From: Tolypeutes matacus
Lineage: Eukaryota; Chordata; Mammalia; Cingulata; Chlamyphoridae
Length of the DNA: 64,000 bases
Reading direction: 5' to 3'
Assembly (NCBI GenBank): GCA_026826555.1
Contig: JAKSZT010053928.1
Coordinates: forward strand, 40,472,806 to 40,536,805
Under the pieces are notes generated by a model, which was given only the letters and a program-made list of their open reading frames with translations, was not told the origin of the DNA and did no database searches. This document shows, in pieces, positions 12,690 through 25,500 of this stretch. The first letter of the stretch is position 1. Each line of letters starts with the position of its first letter. Both the position numbers and the translations under genes were made by a program.

Positions 12690-13180
12690 GAGGATGGTGT
12701 CAGGTGGCCTGGGGTCTAACCTCAGCTGCTACACTGATGACCATGTTTTCTGACCCTCAGTTCCCTCACTTTAAAATGGGAATAATGAACCTTTTTCTTC
12801 TTCCTTTATGAGCTGTGGTGGGGATCAGAGGGAGCTAAGAGCACAGCACAAGGTGTCAGGAGGTAGACTGAGGCATCAGAGCTGGTGGTTTGATGGGCTC
12901 TTTAGCCACTGACAAGGGCTTAAATCCCAGCTCTGCAACTATCAGCTGTTCAACCTTGTACAAATTACTCAGACTCCCTAAGACTCTATTTTCTACTCTG
13001 TAACATAGATTCAATAATAAGAGCTAGCCTGTAAGACTAAAATATTCTTAGTCTGTTTTCCCTGCTCAATAAATCTTTATTTAAAATATGAATTTGCTCT
13101 GGCCTTGCCATTAACTGTCTGGACTTGGGTAATTCACTCAGCCTAATTTTGTTTCCTCATCTATAAAATAAAATGTTAGA
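12690..13180 (+). repeat. Cluster of three MIR-like fragments
   Basis: Three successive MIR-type cores are seen at about 12,690-12,860, 12,890-13,080 and 13,095-13,180. Each has a 'cagctctgcaactatcagctgttcaacctt'-like or equivalent core followed by a 'cctca..tttaaaatggg' or 'ttcctcatctataaaat' box. All are diverged and on the plus strand. Confidence 0.6.
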
Positions 13181-13440
13181 TTCAAATATATTTCATATAT
13201 TCGTATGTAGAAAGGCACCGTGGAAGTGAGAAGAATCCTTGTTAAGTGGAAAACTGGAGAAACTTGAAAACTCAGCTAGCAGATGTTTTGTGGCAGTGGT
13301 CAGGGAAGGGGACTGAATTGACCACAGAGTTGTTTCTGAGGTCTAAAAATACAGCTCAAAGAAATAAAGAATTCATCATTATTAGACGAATGTTAAACAG
13401 GTGACAGAGACTGGAAACAACACCAAAAGTAACGAGCCTG

Positions 13441-13668
13441 TAGGGTAGGAGTTGCAGCTCCACCTAGATTTCATGCACACCTGGCACATAGGTAGGCAGG
13501 AGGCTCCAGTCTCTGGAAGTATACCTAAAAAACTCCAGCATTTGCAAATGTTTGTATGTATTGTGAGAATTTTGATTTTTACCCATAAAAAAAAAAAAAA
13601 AAAAAAAAAGTAAATCCCTTGGCTTGTCCTGAACTTACAAAATAAATTTGGCTATCTTAAAAAAAAAA
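13441..13668 (+). mobile_element. L1-mediated insertion with two poly(A) tracts (transduction-like)
   Basis: The perfect 16-bp duplication AAAAGTAACGAGCCTG at 13,425-13,440 and 13,669-13,684 delimits the insert. Inside are an 80-bp head of unknown origin, then a 3' end shared with the repeats at 14.6 and 37.8 kb (catttgcaaatg...atttttaccca), then poly(A) at about 13,588-13,609. After that come about 50 bp of unique sequence containing AATAAA and a second poly(A). That order is the hallmark of an L1 transcript that read through its own weak signal and carried downstream DNA to a new site. Confidence 0.85.
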
Positions 13669-13684
13669 AAAAGTAACGAGCCTG

Positions 13685-14270
13685 GAAAACTAGTCAAGAC
13701 TGAGCCCTCAGGCCTGGAGCAGCTGCTGCAGATGCTTCCTGGCTGGAAGAAACCTCAGAAGAAGCCACCATTTGACCCCAGGCAGAGAAGGTTCCAGCAG
13801 TGAAGACTTTACTATGGCTCCATGAGTCTCAAGCCCAGGGTAATCCACAGCCTGCATGAGCAGGCTAAGGGTACAGATTTGTAGCAATCACCCTTCCCTG
13901 AGAATCAACCTCACAAGTCTACCAGAGCTCAAGGAGTAAAGGCCATCTTATCCAGCAAACATGGCAAATCTACAGGGAAATTGTTATTTTAACCGAATGA
14001 TTCTTTACTATCACCCAGCAGGAGACCAGAGCCTCAGGAGCCACGATACACACTTTTAATGAAGTTGGGTTTTTTGTTTTTGTTTTAAGAGTAAAGGTTT
14101 TATTCACCATTCCCCATGCAAAACACAACATGAGAGGAGCGTTTCTGTATAAATAAAAGAGACCCCACTCCATGTATTAACTTTGAGTTAGTTCTGCCTT
14201 GTGATTCCAGAAGGACCTGGTCGCCCTGACAACTGCATCACCACCATTTATCTCTGAGTCCCCGGTGGAA
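13685..14270. other. Intergenic sequence, no gene recognised
   Basis: Mixed-composition DNA. Short open frames have no domain or codon signal. Confidence 0.6.
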
Positions 14271-14334
14271 AGGTACTTTTGCTTCCTTTCAGGAGAAATT
14301 GTAACAGTGCAGGAGAAGACACTGCCAGCCCCAC

Positions 14335-14715
14335 CCCCCAGCTGGCCAGCTGCGTTAAAGATGTGAACTGTGGACTATGGTTGATGGCAAGGCCCCAGGA
14401 TGTGTAAGTCCTTTGAGGGTGATGGGCCACACTTGTGGGAGATGTTTGTGTGGGATGTGGTGGGAGGTATGGGAGGTGGGGAACTTGGGAATCCTGGTAG
14501 GTTCCGTGTAATATTTTAGGTAATCTAAGCACCTCTTAAAATATATATAACATTTTTGTAAGCAAAAGCACATATATGCATATATATTTATATAGCATTT
14601 TGCAAATGTTGGTATGTATTGTGAAAATTTTGATTTTTACCCACAATAAAAAAAATAAAATAAAATAAAATAAAGTAAAATAAATAAAATAAAATAAAAT
14701 AAAATAAAAAAAGAT
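14335..14715 (+). mobile_element. 5'-truncated L1 3' UTR with (AAAAT)n tail
   Basis: 'gtgaactgtggactatggttgatggcaagg' and what follows is nearly the same as 37,485-37,866. It ends 'ttgatttttaccca' plus a simple A-rich (TAAAA)n tail. 'tgtgaactgtgg..ctatggtt' is typical of mammalian L1 3' UTRs. Possible flanking similarity (ggtacttttgcttcct near 14,270 and gatactgcttcct after the tail) may be a degraded target duplication. Confidence 0.75.
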
Positions 14716-16260
14716 ACTGCTTCCTCCTTCCACCAGTGATCTCTCTCCCAGGCACTTTCTTCACCGAGTCAAGTAGCAACTATTAGCAGACATACATTTC
14801 GTACATTTAGGGAAAAAACTGAAATTTCTCTCTGGTCACTCATCTATTCTTTTCTGCCAGGGTTCCTGTTAAGTCACGGGCCGTTCGTTTGGATCATTCT
14901 CTCTCAGTCACAGGTATATTTTTCCCTCCAGGAAGTTTAGTTTCTGTAGGTCAGAAGTCCAGTGGACTTGACTGGGGCCTCTGCTTAGGTTCTCTCAAGG
15001 TGAAGAGCAAGGCTATGGTCTTTCCTGGGGACTCTGGGAACAAATCTGCTTCCAAGCTCATTGGTGTTGTCCGCGGGTTTCAGTTTGTTGTGGTGGCAGG
15101 ACTGAAATCCCTGTTTCCTTGCTGGCTATCCACATTCCTTCTCATGCTTCCCACGTGGCTCCCGCCCAGACAATGGTCATGGTCAGGAGTTTAGGGCCCA
15201 GAGAGTTGCACTTAACTGAGGGATGTCCTCCCACGGGTCAGCAAGCACATGAAAAAGACGGAAGGAGGAAGGTTTTCCTCTTCCTTTCACCACCATGCCA
15301 GAGGGGCATAAACAACTTTTTCCTCCTGCCACCCTCTTCTGTGATCCAGTCAAAAACTGTCTTTTGCATTGAGTTTCTGGTAAATGGCAGCTAACTTTTT
15401 TTTTTTGGTGCACTTACTAAGGTCTTCTATGTATTAACTTAATCCACACAACAACCCATGAAGTAAGTACTGTATTTATCAACCCCGTTTTATTCACAAG
15501 GAAAATGAGACATAATTTAATAACTTACCACCAAGAAATCATATCTAGTGAAGAGCAAACAAAGATAGGAACTCAGGGAGATTGATTCCAGAGCCCATGT
15601 TCTTAACTACACCAGGGAGCAGGGAGCAGCAAGACTGGCCTTACATCTTAATGAAGTAGAGACTGGGAATTGAAGTAAAATGTGTGCTTTAAAATCTCTT
15701 CTTCCATTCCCATCAACAATCATCTGAGAGTAGCTATGTGAGAAACCCAATATGGATTAAATAAATAAGCAAGATTATACATCATATTAAAAACTCTAAA
15801 TATCAATATACATGGTTTTCATTCAAACAGAACAAATAAGGATTTCATTATGGAATCAGTATTTTACTTGCAACTTTTAGTTTAATTATATTGCAGAATG
15901 ACAAAAATATATGAGTATAATTGGGATTCTTTATATTAATCATCTCATGTGCACATTTTAAAGAACAATGTATACAGTTTTGAAAATTTCTGTTTTCCTG
16001 TTATGTTTTTTCTAATTATTACTTATTAAATTATAACTTTGTTGACTCTAATAATAAAAATCAGGGCCTGTATTTTATATGTATTTTCATTCATTTTTCT
16101 AGTAATTCATTTTTAATGTGTTTTAGAAAAGTAGCCCTCTCTAATGGATTAAGGGGAAGGGAGGGAAGCTGGTATTTGACCATAAATAATTAGAGAAACA
16201 CTGTTATTAGATATAGGAAGGTGAGTTAGACCAAGAATTTTCCTAATAGATATATCAATT
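14716..16260. other. Intergenic sequence with an ancient repeat at about 15,440-15,610
   Basis: The 15,440-15,610 stretch ('acaacccatgaagtaagtactg..ccccgttttattcacaagg..gagcccatgttcttaactac') is the standard wording of an old MIR/L2-class repeat. The open frame of about 100 codons at 14,889-15,194 has no recognisable product. Confidence 0.5.
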
Positions 16261-16272
16261 AAGATAATGTGC

Positions 16273-16470
16273 GGGAGGCGGCTGTGGCTCGGTCGGTGGG
16301 GCTCCCGTTTACCATGTGGGGGGCCCCGGGTTCGGTTCCCGGGGTCTCCTGGTGGGGGCGGGCCCGCCCGCACGGCGTGGTTGGCTGACCCGGCGAGCAC
16401 AGGCGGCGGGGGAGGGGGAGGGGGAGGAGATGAATGAATAAATAAATAAAATCTTTAAAAAAAAAAAAAA
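16273..16470 (+). mobile_element. tRNA-derived SINE, long GC-rich type, with target duplication
   Basis: The tRNA-like head has a B box in 'gggttcggttccc'. It is followed by a GC-rich unique region (gggcgggcccgcccgcacggcg..), then (GGGGGA)n and (AATA)n, then poly(A). AAGATAATGTGC flanks it at 16,261-16,272 and 16,471-16,482. CpGs are still numerous, so insertion was recent. The copy at 63,683-63,865 is the same type. Confidence 0.93.
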
Positions 16471-16482
16471 AAGATAATGTGC

Positions 16483-18255
16483 AAGTGCATGTGAGCAAAA
16501 CCAATATAATTGTGCTTTATCTGAAACAGATCTCAAGATCCTTTCCTGTTCCAAAAAGGCATTTCAGCTATTATCTGCATTCCAGGCAACACAAATGAAA
16601 ACACAACAAATAATGGCTTGCGTCTTAGCTTTTAAGGAGACTCCTAGATATTTTATGCAATGCTACAATGCTTCTGCTTACTTATCTTTAGACAGATCTT
16701 GGTCAAAAGATTAATTACAGCAAAAAGGGGACTTTGAACTATCCTTTGGCAGGCAGCATTACTGTGAATAAATGTGGGGTTCTATTATTAAGAAGGAATG
16801 GGAAAGAAGAGCTATTGGAATAGTATACTAGTAATTTCTGCCATACTTTCAAATAGTACATTAGCAAATAAAAACAATCTACAATCTAAAAGCCATGAAA
16901 TAAGAAGAAATAAAATGCTAAGAGGTGAAGATCACTCCTTCCAATGGGAAGCCCCCATCAAAAAGGAAAAGGAGGTGACATTTGTTTGAACACCACTTGG
17001 CACCAGATATTGTGCAGGGCGTCTTATACACATTCTCTCATTCTTTCCTACAACAACCCTACCAAACAAGATAGATAATGTTTCCAAATCCCACAACTGG
17101 TAAATGGTTGAATCCTGATTAAAGCGATAAGGATATTTTAGACACAGGGAGCATGATGAGAAAAGATAGCAGATTACAGGGCATATGCATCAATCGCAAC
17201 TAGTTCAGTTTGGCTGCAGCACAGTTTTAGGCTTGGAATAATTAGAGGACTAGGGGATAATTGTTGATAGAAATAAAGAGTAAAAGGGAATGAGCACAAC
17301 TCAGGACTACTGTAGAAGACGTCTTATCAAACATGGTCAGGAACAATACTTAGTCACATTTTAAAAGTGCTCATAGCAAGAAATTATATACCATGATGCA
17401 AAAATACATTAAGAATTTTGTCTTGTGCACACATACATACACACATTATCTTTTGATATGGGACAAAGCATGACTGGAATTTTTCATTGTCTTTCTTGCA
17501 TGAACAACACTATAGTGCATTATCTGTGATTTCTAGTTTCTTCATAGAACTTAATAAGATTGTGAAACAGAGTACAGAATCCTTCCAGATTTTTACAGTC
17601 CTCCCCCAAAAAAAATCTTTCAGACATAGTCTGAAAGTATTGTTAACAATTTGGTTTATTTATTTCAAAGCATTAAACTATATTGCCATAGAAACAAGAA
17701 TTCTCTTTTCATAATTATATTTTATCAGTTACTTAGTATTTTATCAAGTTATACAATTACAATAACAAGTACAACTGACATAATCAGATTTGGGAACAAA
17801 TACAACTGACTTGTGAAGTAAGTACACTACTCAACATGTAGGTGCATAACTACTTACACACCCGATTAGCCACAAGAGAAATAAATAGAGCACTTGTGGG
17901 CCTCAGCCAATAGGTTTTGTAGAATAAATGGAGACTGTCAGTTAATCCATTGAATTGGTTAAGTAGAAGTCAGGTAAGAGATCATCTAATATATTAGATA
18001 TGAGTTGGCACGATTAAATTTTCCTACCTTTCCCCCATCATTTTCCTTAGGTTTTCTCAAAACATTTCCTCAGATAAATGCAGGAACCTCTACAAAGGTG
18101 CATTATTACCGATCCCAAAGCTTAATCATTAACTGCCTTTACATTAACCCCAAGATATGTTCTACCCACACCCTGTCTCATATCTTAGTACATTGTTTGT
18201 AGCTTGTTCTAGATTTATAAAACATTTGAGCTAAAGATTTAGAATCAGCAACATC
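16483..18255. other. Intergenic sequence, ancient repeat at about 17,005-17,115
   Basis: Only the 17,005-17,115 piece (accagatattgtgcagggcgtcttatac..) resembles an old MIR/L2-class repeat. Open frames of 60-75 codons here are not supported as genes. Confidence 0.5.
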
Positions 18256-18261
18256 CTCTAG

Positions 18262-18588
18262 ATAACACTCTCCTATGGAAATATAATGCAAGTCATATAT
18301 AAAATTTTAAATGTTCTAGTAGCCACATTAAAAAATTTTTTAAAGAAACAGGTAAAATTAATTTTAAAAATATTTATTTACCCAAATATTCCAAAATATT
18401 ATCATTTTAACATGTAATCAATATAAAAGCAATTATCAATAAAGTATTTTACATTTCTTTGTAAAGTCTTCAAAATCAATGTGTATTTTACACTTAAGAC
18501 AGACCTCAATTCAGACCAACTGCATTTCAGTAGCTCAGTGGTCACAAGTAGCTAGTAGCTACCAGATTGGACAGTGCAACTCTCGATG
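18262..18588 (+). mobile_element. Non-autonomous DNA transposon, plus orientation
   Basis: The run 'cctatggaaatataatgcaag...ctagtagccacatt...aacatgtaatcaat..attggacagtgc' has complementary ends (TCC-AT-GGAA / TTGGACAG), so it looks like a terminal-inverted-repeat element. It has no coding region. A second copy in opposite orientation lies at 21,890-22,222. Confidence 0.65.
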
Positions 18589-18589
18589 A

Positions 18590-21500
18590 TTCTAGGTGAT
18601 AAAACTCTGGTTCAAAAAAAATTAAATGGCTTGCTGCAGGTCTTCTAACCATGCAGGTCCTAGCTTTGTGCCCCAACCTTCCCAACCTCATCAGTAAGGA
18701 ATAGTGCTAATGCAGCTTTGCGAAACCTAAACAAAGTTTTACAGATCTAAGGATTTACATAAGATTGTATTTGTCTGATTATAAAACATATGCTGATTGT
18801 AGAGAATGTGAAAGCAATCACAAACATAAAAAGGAAACCAAACAATATAGCTCATGATTATGTTAAAATAAACCTAAATATTGTTTTGAGATTTAATTCC
18901 TCCCTTTTACAGTCTTTGACATATATATACCCTTTCTCTTTCTCTCTGCACTTAAAATGTAAATTTTCCAATCCCACTATCAAAAGAATAGCAGCTGTCC
19001 AAAATATCAATTTATTAGCATGGGGGAAGAGAAGCACAGCCAGGATCTGGCATCATTGTATATTTAAATACTTTTAATGATCCAAGTGTAGGCCTGCCAG
19101 AGCCTTCCAGCTGTGAGTAAAGGTAAATGCCAGCTTTATGACTCCATCTACCCCAAATCAGCTTATTGTTAGAGTAAAAAAAAAAATTTTTAAGATATGC
19201 CCCAAAATGTGTTACTGGGGCTATAGCATCTTGTCTTTCGAATATATTGTGAATATATGGTGTTTCCTTGTCTTTAGTTTTATATGAAAACCCAACCAAG
19301 ATCTAGATATAATAGGAAGGCGTGATATTTCTACCTAAGAATCAGATTCTGCAACACTCACAGAAAGAGCAAGCCTAGGCGCTTATGCATGTGAATGTAG
19401 TTTTGATGTAAAAATATAAAGAAATGAGAAAGGATAAAGAATGAGGAGAATCGGGAACCATGTGGTATCTAGGAGAAAACTCAAGGCACCAAATCACAGC
19501 AGAGGATTACAAAGGAAATGAAAGAGTGGATTAGAAGAGATGAGAGGATAATTGAGTTTTTTCCAGCTAATATCACAGAAATTGGAATGCACCTAATGGT
19601 GGCCAATCCAGACAATACCAAATGCTTATGTGAATCTGCTCCTCGTTGTAGCTGAAGTCTAACATGTCATACATGGAAGCGCTTTGGCCATATCTGTAGG
19701 ATGAAACTGAGCTCTGCTTTTAAAATACACCCAACAAGCAACCAGTAAAGCACTCCTGGAGCAATGTGTGGAGAAGCAGAGCCAAATTCTCTCACAGCCA
19801 GCTACTCACCACCACTTGTCCTGTTTGGCTTCACATTTCCTAGTCTGTTCTGGAATACATTTGATTGTGCATTTAACAGTGATCTCTTCTGAGGAGGATC
19901 CCCCAGCTCAGCAGGAAGATTTCCTGGCATCAAGTCATGCAAAACAGGCAGCATCTCCGTATCTCTGCTTACAGACCTCCAGCAATAGTTTTACAATGAA
20001 AATGAAGTCAAAGGAAACATGTGGGGATCTTTCCCCTAGATGTGGAGTGGACTGGAGAGTTTGGGTGTGGGGTGGGGAGAGTACTGTTGATTAGAACATT
20101 TTCAAAGGGTGGTTTTTGTTACCTGTTGCGTTAAGCTAGGAAAAATGAGCTGGGCACTGAAGGTTCTCTGAAGTTCACTCCAAGTCTTATCTCCTCATAA
20201 ACTGTAACATAAATTCCTTCTTGTCAAATTGTTTATTCACCATCACATCCCCATATGCACCTTGTTCATGCATGAAAGGCCCTCCTGCCATCCGCTGTCC
20301 GTGAAGCTTCCCTAGGTTTCTTTAGCTTCTCTACCCTGCTTGCATCCCAAGGCACCCAGAGGAGATAAAATGACAGATACTTTGTGAATTATCACTTTGT
20401 ATTATTGTCCAAAATATATTTAGCACCTGCCATGAGCCTATGTTGGGTGCTGAGGATGCAATGGTGAGCAAAAAAGCATCTGGGTTTCGTTGGCAAGGAG
20501 TTTACAGACTAACATGGGAGATAAACATCAACCAAATCAAATCGTAGCTTTATCTCCAGCCTGAAGTCTTCGCTATACTTCTTATTTTGCACTTAGTATA
20601 GATTATGTTTTTATTTTTTGTGCATATGATTACTCTCTGACCAGATTTGAAATTCTAGATTTGCTAAAAAAATAAACAAAACAAACTCTCATTGACTAGA
20701 CTGCTTGCTACATTCCAGGTACTGTGATGTGCCACTTACACATATTAGCTCTAATACTCCCAGCAATCCAGCCAATCTGCCATTATTTGCTTCCTTTTTG
20801 TGTGTGGTATTTGAGGCCCTGCAGAACCAACGACTGGCCCATGGCCTCCTATCGTCCATGGTGCCAGCCCAAGAATATGCATAGATTGAGTAGTTATTGA
20901 ATGAATGAATGGATGAATGAATGATTGATTGAGAGTAGTTGAAAACCAGCAGCAATAGTATTCTGGTAACTCATAACTATACCATTGCTCCAATGGAATT
21001 TTAAAAGACATATTAGTTTAAAATCTTTAAAAATAGCCATTAGAATAAACAACAACCAGAGGAAATTCTTGTTTCTTTTCCCCACCCAATGTTTTTAGAA
21101 GTTTAAGTTCCTGGTCCTCATTTCACTAAATTTGCCACTCTTTGATATACAAATAAATACTCATTCCTTCTCAGTATATTTTTGATTTGACAAAATTCAT
21201 TGATAGCATGCAGTAACTCAGGAACACATGATGTATTTTGAAAGAGCCCTTTATTCTACAGAAATGTGTTTAGTGGAGATGGCTGTGTTAAGCCCTTCAT
21301 CTGATAGCATAAATGTGTGTGAAGGGATCCTATTCTTTTATCTTTAAATTCTATTTTGACTATTTAAGAATTAGCAGAACAATGTACTGTCATTGAAATA
21401 ATATTCTTTTGGTACTTTCCCAAATCCTATCTTAACCACGAAATCTGTCTTTCCCTCTCTGCTGTAGTTTGATCTGGCGAGGACCCTGTTGGACTTCAGG

Positions 21501-21885
21501 CATTAACAAATTCAGAAGAAAATTTTAAAAATGCTCTTTACAATATAAAGTGAAGGTAGCTTCTCTTTTGGTTTGGGTTTTTTGTTGTTGTTTGTTGGGA
21601 AGTTGAAAAGTCATCAATAACTGGTTGGTTTCAGTACCAACTAGTATCAATGTCTTATCCTAGGGTATTGTGGCAAGATCACCAGATAGAAATCAAAGTG
21701 GGAAGTTTGAATAGTTTGATAGCCAGGAAGTAGAGCTTGAAGATGAGCTTTTTCTCCAAAACCTCTCCCCCTTAAGACCTAGATCACTGAAAACTTCCCT
21801 TAGCAAAGTCTAGCTCCCAACTCTGAATATCTTCTCAACTGGACTCTGCTGCTTGCTTGTCATGGATTTAGACCAATTGTCCACC
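18590..21885. other. Intergenic sequence with old repeats
   Basis: I see an L2-like patch at about 20,405-20,535 (tgagcctatgttgggtgctgaggatgcaatgg), another old patch at about 20,695-20,800, and a short GAAT-rich run at 20,899-20,933. The 108-codon frame at 19,768-20,094 has no homology I know, and its composition is not coding-like. Confidence 0.5.
20899..20933. repeat. Short (GAAT)n run
   Basis: Imperfect GAAT/GATT tetramers (gaatgaatgaatggatgaatg..). Confidence 0.85.
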
Positions 21886-21889
21886 CAGA

Positions 21890-22222
21890 CCTGCACTGTC
21901 CCATACAAAAGCCACTGTCACATGCAACTCTTGAGCACTTGAAATGAGGTGTTTACACACTGAGATGTGCTGTAAGTGTAAAATACACACTGGATTTCAG
22001 AGATTTAGCATGAAAAAATAATGTAAAAGATCTCATTAATAATTGTTCATATTGATTAACTTTTGGAGTGAAAATATTTTTGATATATTGGATTAAAGAA
22101 AATATAATATTAAAATTAATTCCACCTGTTTCTTCTCACTTTTTTAAATTAGCTTCTAGAAAATTTAAAATTTACATATATGGTTCACTTTATGTTTCTA
22201 TTGGACAGTGCTGGCCTGGTCC
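21890..22222 (-). mobile_element. Non-autonomous DNA transposon, minus orientation
   Basis: This is the reverse complement of the family at 18,262-18,588. It starts 'gcactgtcccata..', continues with 'tcacatgcaactcttgagcacttgaaatg', and ends 'tctattggacagtgc'. Its two ends are complementary. It is non-coding. Confidence 0.65.
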
Positions 22223-22439
22223 CTTTGTTTTAAGACATAACGAATCAACACTTTGAGCCATTTGCTAAGGGTGTGTGTCCTTCCTCTCCATTCCAACCAG
22301 GAACTGAACTGGATTTCTCATTTTGGTCCTATTAACCTGGACGTCGCACCATGTTCAGCCTTCCCTCAACTCTCAGGACTGTCTGGAAATCTTGATCAGC
22401 CCCAACAGACTAGACTCACACCACTGCCCAGGGCTTCTT

Positions 22440-22580
22440 GCTCTGGACTGCCCACCGGAATCACTCACGTGTAACTTCTCAGAAGATCCAGGGGCAGAGC
22501 CCAGGCATCTCAACTTTTCAAAACCTTCCCAGAATATCCGATGTGCAGCCAGAGTTACAAACTATTGCTTCAAGGTCAAG
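22440..22580 (+). mobile_element. MER5-like hAT fragment
   Basis: The wording 'ccggaatcact..agatccaggggcagagcccaggcatct..gatgtgcagccagagttac' follows MER5-type elements. It is diverged and was identified by eye only. Confidence 0.45.
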
Positions 22581-22599
22581 TTCCCCAAATGTTGATGTT

Positions 22600-25500
22600 T
22601 GAGTGAAATGTAACTGTGACACAGTTGTTGAGTAGAAAACTATAAAAGCCAGTTAGCCATTTCTGTGTTCCTTCTTCACAAACAGGAGAGCATGTTTACT
22701 ACCGGAAGACCCAGACCCCTTGGTGGTGAAATAATAATGGCAACAACAGAAGATAAACCTACTTCCTCATGTCCTCAGTCCAAAAGTTACTGAAATAAAA
22801 ATATCTTGCTATTTTAGTTTTATAGAGAAAGATAATAAATTAAACATTAAGATGGTTACATAAATTTAGGAGTATAACTAGCTGATAACATTGCAAGTGG
22901 TTGGTTTCTTTCATACTAAGTATTTGGACTTTTTTAAATGGTTGTTTTCCTTTCAACTTATGCCTGTTTCCCGCATTACATCTCCTGGTGAGCTGCTCAT
23001 TGATTCTTCATTGTTAAATACACAGGATGATTTGGAACAAGTCCTGTTACAGCTGGGAATCAGCCAAAAACTTGATGATTTAAGATATCAGTTTGATTTC
23101 CTCGGTCAGACCTAGCCAGTAATTTATAACAGTGCCTGCTGGTAGAATGTCTACCAAGAGCTTGCCAGACTGCAAAGACTGAAAAACTAATTGTCTTCCA
23201 GGTTCACATCTAAAGGAACTAAAAGGTAAAACCTGGGCTCTTGGCATTTAAGAAGCCCTGTCTCTCCAAGCAAAAAAAGGTAAAGATGAACCATTTGTTC
23301 ACCAATGATTGCCCATCACCTAGCACAGAGTCTGGCACATAGCAGGTGCTCATATAATATCTGCTCATATAATATTTATTCATAAATAAATTAACAACTA
23401 CTTCAAAGAAACTATTTTCTGATACTATAATAAACTTGGAACTAGAATAGCAATAAGCCCCAAAGAAGAAAATAATTTAAATTGATTTTTATAACCATTT
23501 ATCTATAATTACCATTTGTATGGCTCTTTTATTTCAAAGAGAGTTTAGTTTGGTAAAATACAACATAATAGAGCAGATAATAGCATGGATGTGAATGACA
23601 ATACTGGATTTGGTACCAATTAAATGGATGACCTTAGGTAAATCACTTAACTTCAGTGAACTACATGCTTCACAATGAATTTTCATCAATGTTATATTAC
23701 AAAAAAATAAACATGTAAAGGGTTGGGTACCTACCTCTAAAATAGTTTATAAATATGTAAGGTGCTAGAATTACAAAAGATAAAATTGCTTGAAAAGTGA
23801 GATATTGATCAGGGGATGAAGTGGAATTTCACTACCTGAACTTTTTGACATCTCTCTTTTCAGATTTATATGGCCTGTCAGCTACTAGAACTATGGAAGC
23901 AAGGACTAGACTCTCTATGAAGAAGAAGAGAAAATTCTTTTCTGAGCATTCTGATTAGGCCCAGAGAAAAATGCTAAAGATATAGACATATGGGTTCTCC
24001 AAGGAAATGATCAGCTTTCCAGAAAACTTAGATTTGATGTACTTTTCCCTGATATACACAGTGTTTCCTATCAGCTTTTCAGTGATCCATTCTTCAATAT
24101 AAGCAGACAACCAAGGAACACTCTGCCATCAGGAAAACCTTAATATGAAAGATTGAGCCCAAAGCCTTAAAAGCAATGCAGTCTGGGGGAGGGGAGCCCA
24201 AAGCCTTAAAAGCAATGCAGTCTGGGGGAGGGGAGACAGAAATGCTCCAGGGAGAAGAAAATTTCTAAAATAAAACCATGTCCTAAGAAAGATGAGAAGG
24301 TATCGCATCCATAAACTAGAACAGAATGAGAGTCCTTGTAATTCATCAAAATAACAGAGACCAAAAGTTCAACAGAGGGGAAGATAAAATTGAAAAAATC
24401 TCTTTCAAAGAGTGAAAAAACAAAACAAAACAAAAAAACCAAACAAGTGGATGGAATATAGAATTGAAAAAAATGAGAAAATTGGAGAACGAGAGAAGAT
24501 TAGAACCGGTCAGAAGATTCCAGGAGAGAGGGCTCCAAGAAGATGAAATTGAATGCTGAGTATCTCTGTACAAAGAAAATATTTAAATAATTGTGGAAAA
24601 GTTTGTGGTTGGATTGTACATGGTGATGAGTATAAAGAAAATTAAGGAAGTAAAAATATAAGGCAATTTTTACTTTTAGGGAAAAAATGCATAAGGGGAA
24701 AAAAAAGCAATCTCCTGCATAGCTTATCCATGAAAAGCATTTTCAATAGTCCTAGTAATATAAAAATTGGATATTTAACAGACATTTTAATGTAACAATA
24801 TTAAGGGATAAGAGGGTGGGAAGTATCAAAAGAAAGCTATATCCTTATCTTCCACAGTAGAAAGTCAACAGAAAATGCCAACACTGAAAAATTGAGGAAT
24901 GACAGTATAGTTATGTTAGTTAGGAAAACAGGAAAAAATAGGAGCAAATACCAAAGGAATTAGATAAAAGAGATTAAAGTATTTGACTGGGGATCTGGAT
25001 ATGTGACAAGGCAGCAAATAGGCATAGGACTACTGTTTTTCATAATATAGAAAAATAAAAAACTTGCAAATGATGTGCATCTTTGAGGAAAATAAAACTA
25101 ATTGAAAAAGAAGTAGAAGGAGGAAAAGAAAGAGGAAAGGGAAGGAGAAAGCCATGTCATTCGGGTCCCCAACAGCACTTCTATGAAAATGTCTGCTGAA
25201 AGTTGGTGATAAGAAGGCAAAAGACATTTCCTTGCTGTCCAGAGAAGGAGACAGGCCCCGGAGGGCCACCCTCCAGAGAAATCTGGCAGCTCAGTCTCTG
25301 AGGAAAGCACCCCTATGGGAAGCCCAGCAACAATGGCCACTGAAAGCAAGAGAACCCCGGCAAGGACAACTGCAGAGGTACAGGCAGTAGCTCTGATTGT
25401 GAATAGTCAAGCCCTTGCCTCCTAACCTGCAACTCCACCACAACTAGAGAATCCCATGATTCTCAGGATCCAAGGAATCCTGAGAAATGACTCAGGATCC

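Noticed and set aside
14640..14711. Independent (TAAAA)n microsatellite
   Set aside because: It is the structured tail of the L1 3' end that precedes it. The same is true for the (TAAA)n at 37,800-37,865.
16273..16350. Functional tRNA gene
   Set aside because: A and B boxes are present, but the folded tRNA is imperfect, and the unit has a SINE body, A-rich tail and target duplications. The same holds for the copies at 12.0, 34.7, 47.2 and 63.7 kb.
19768..20094. 108-codon open frame as a possible small gene
   Set aside because: No domain, no Kozak or splice support, and it lies in ordinary intergenic DNA with no CpG signal. Length is within chance for 64 kb.
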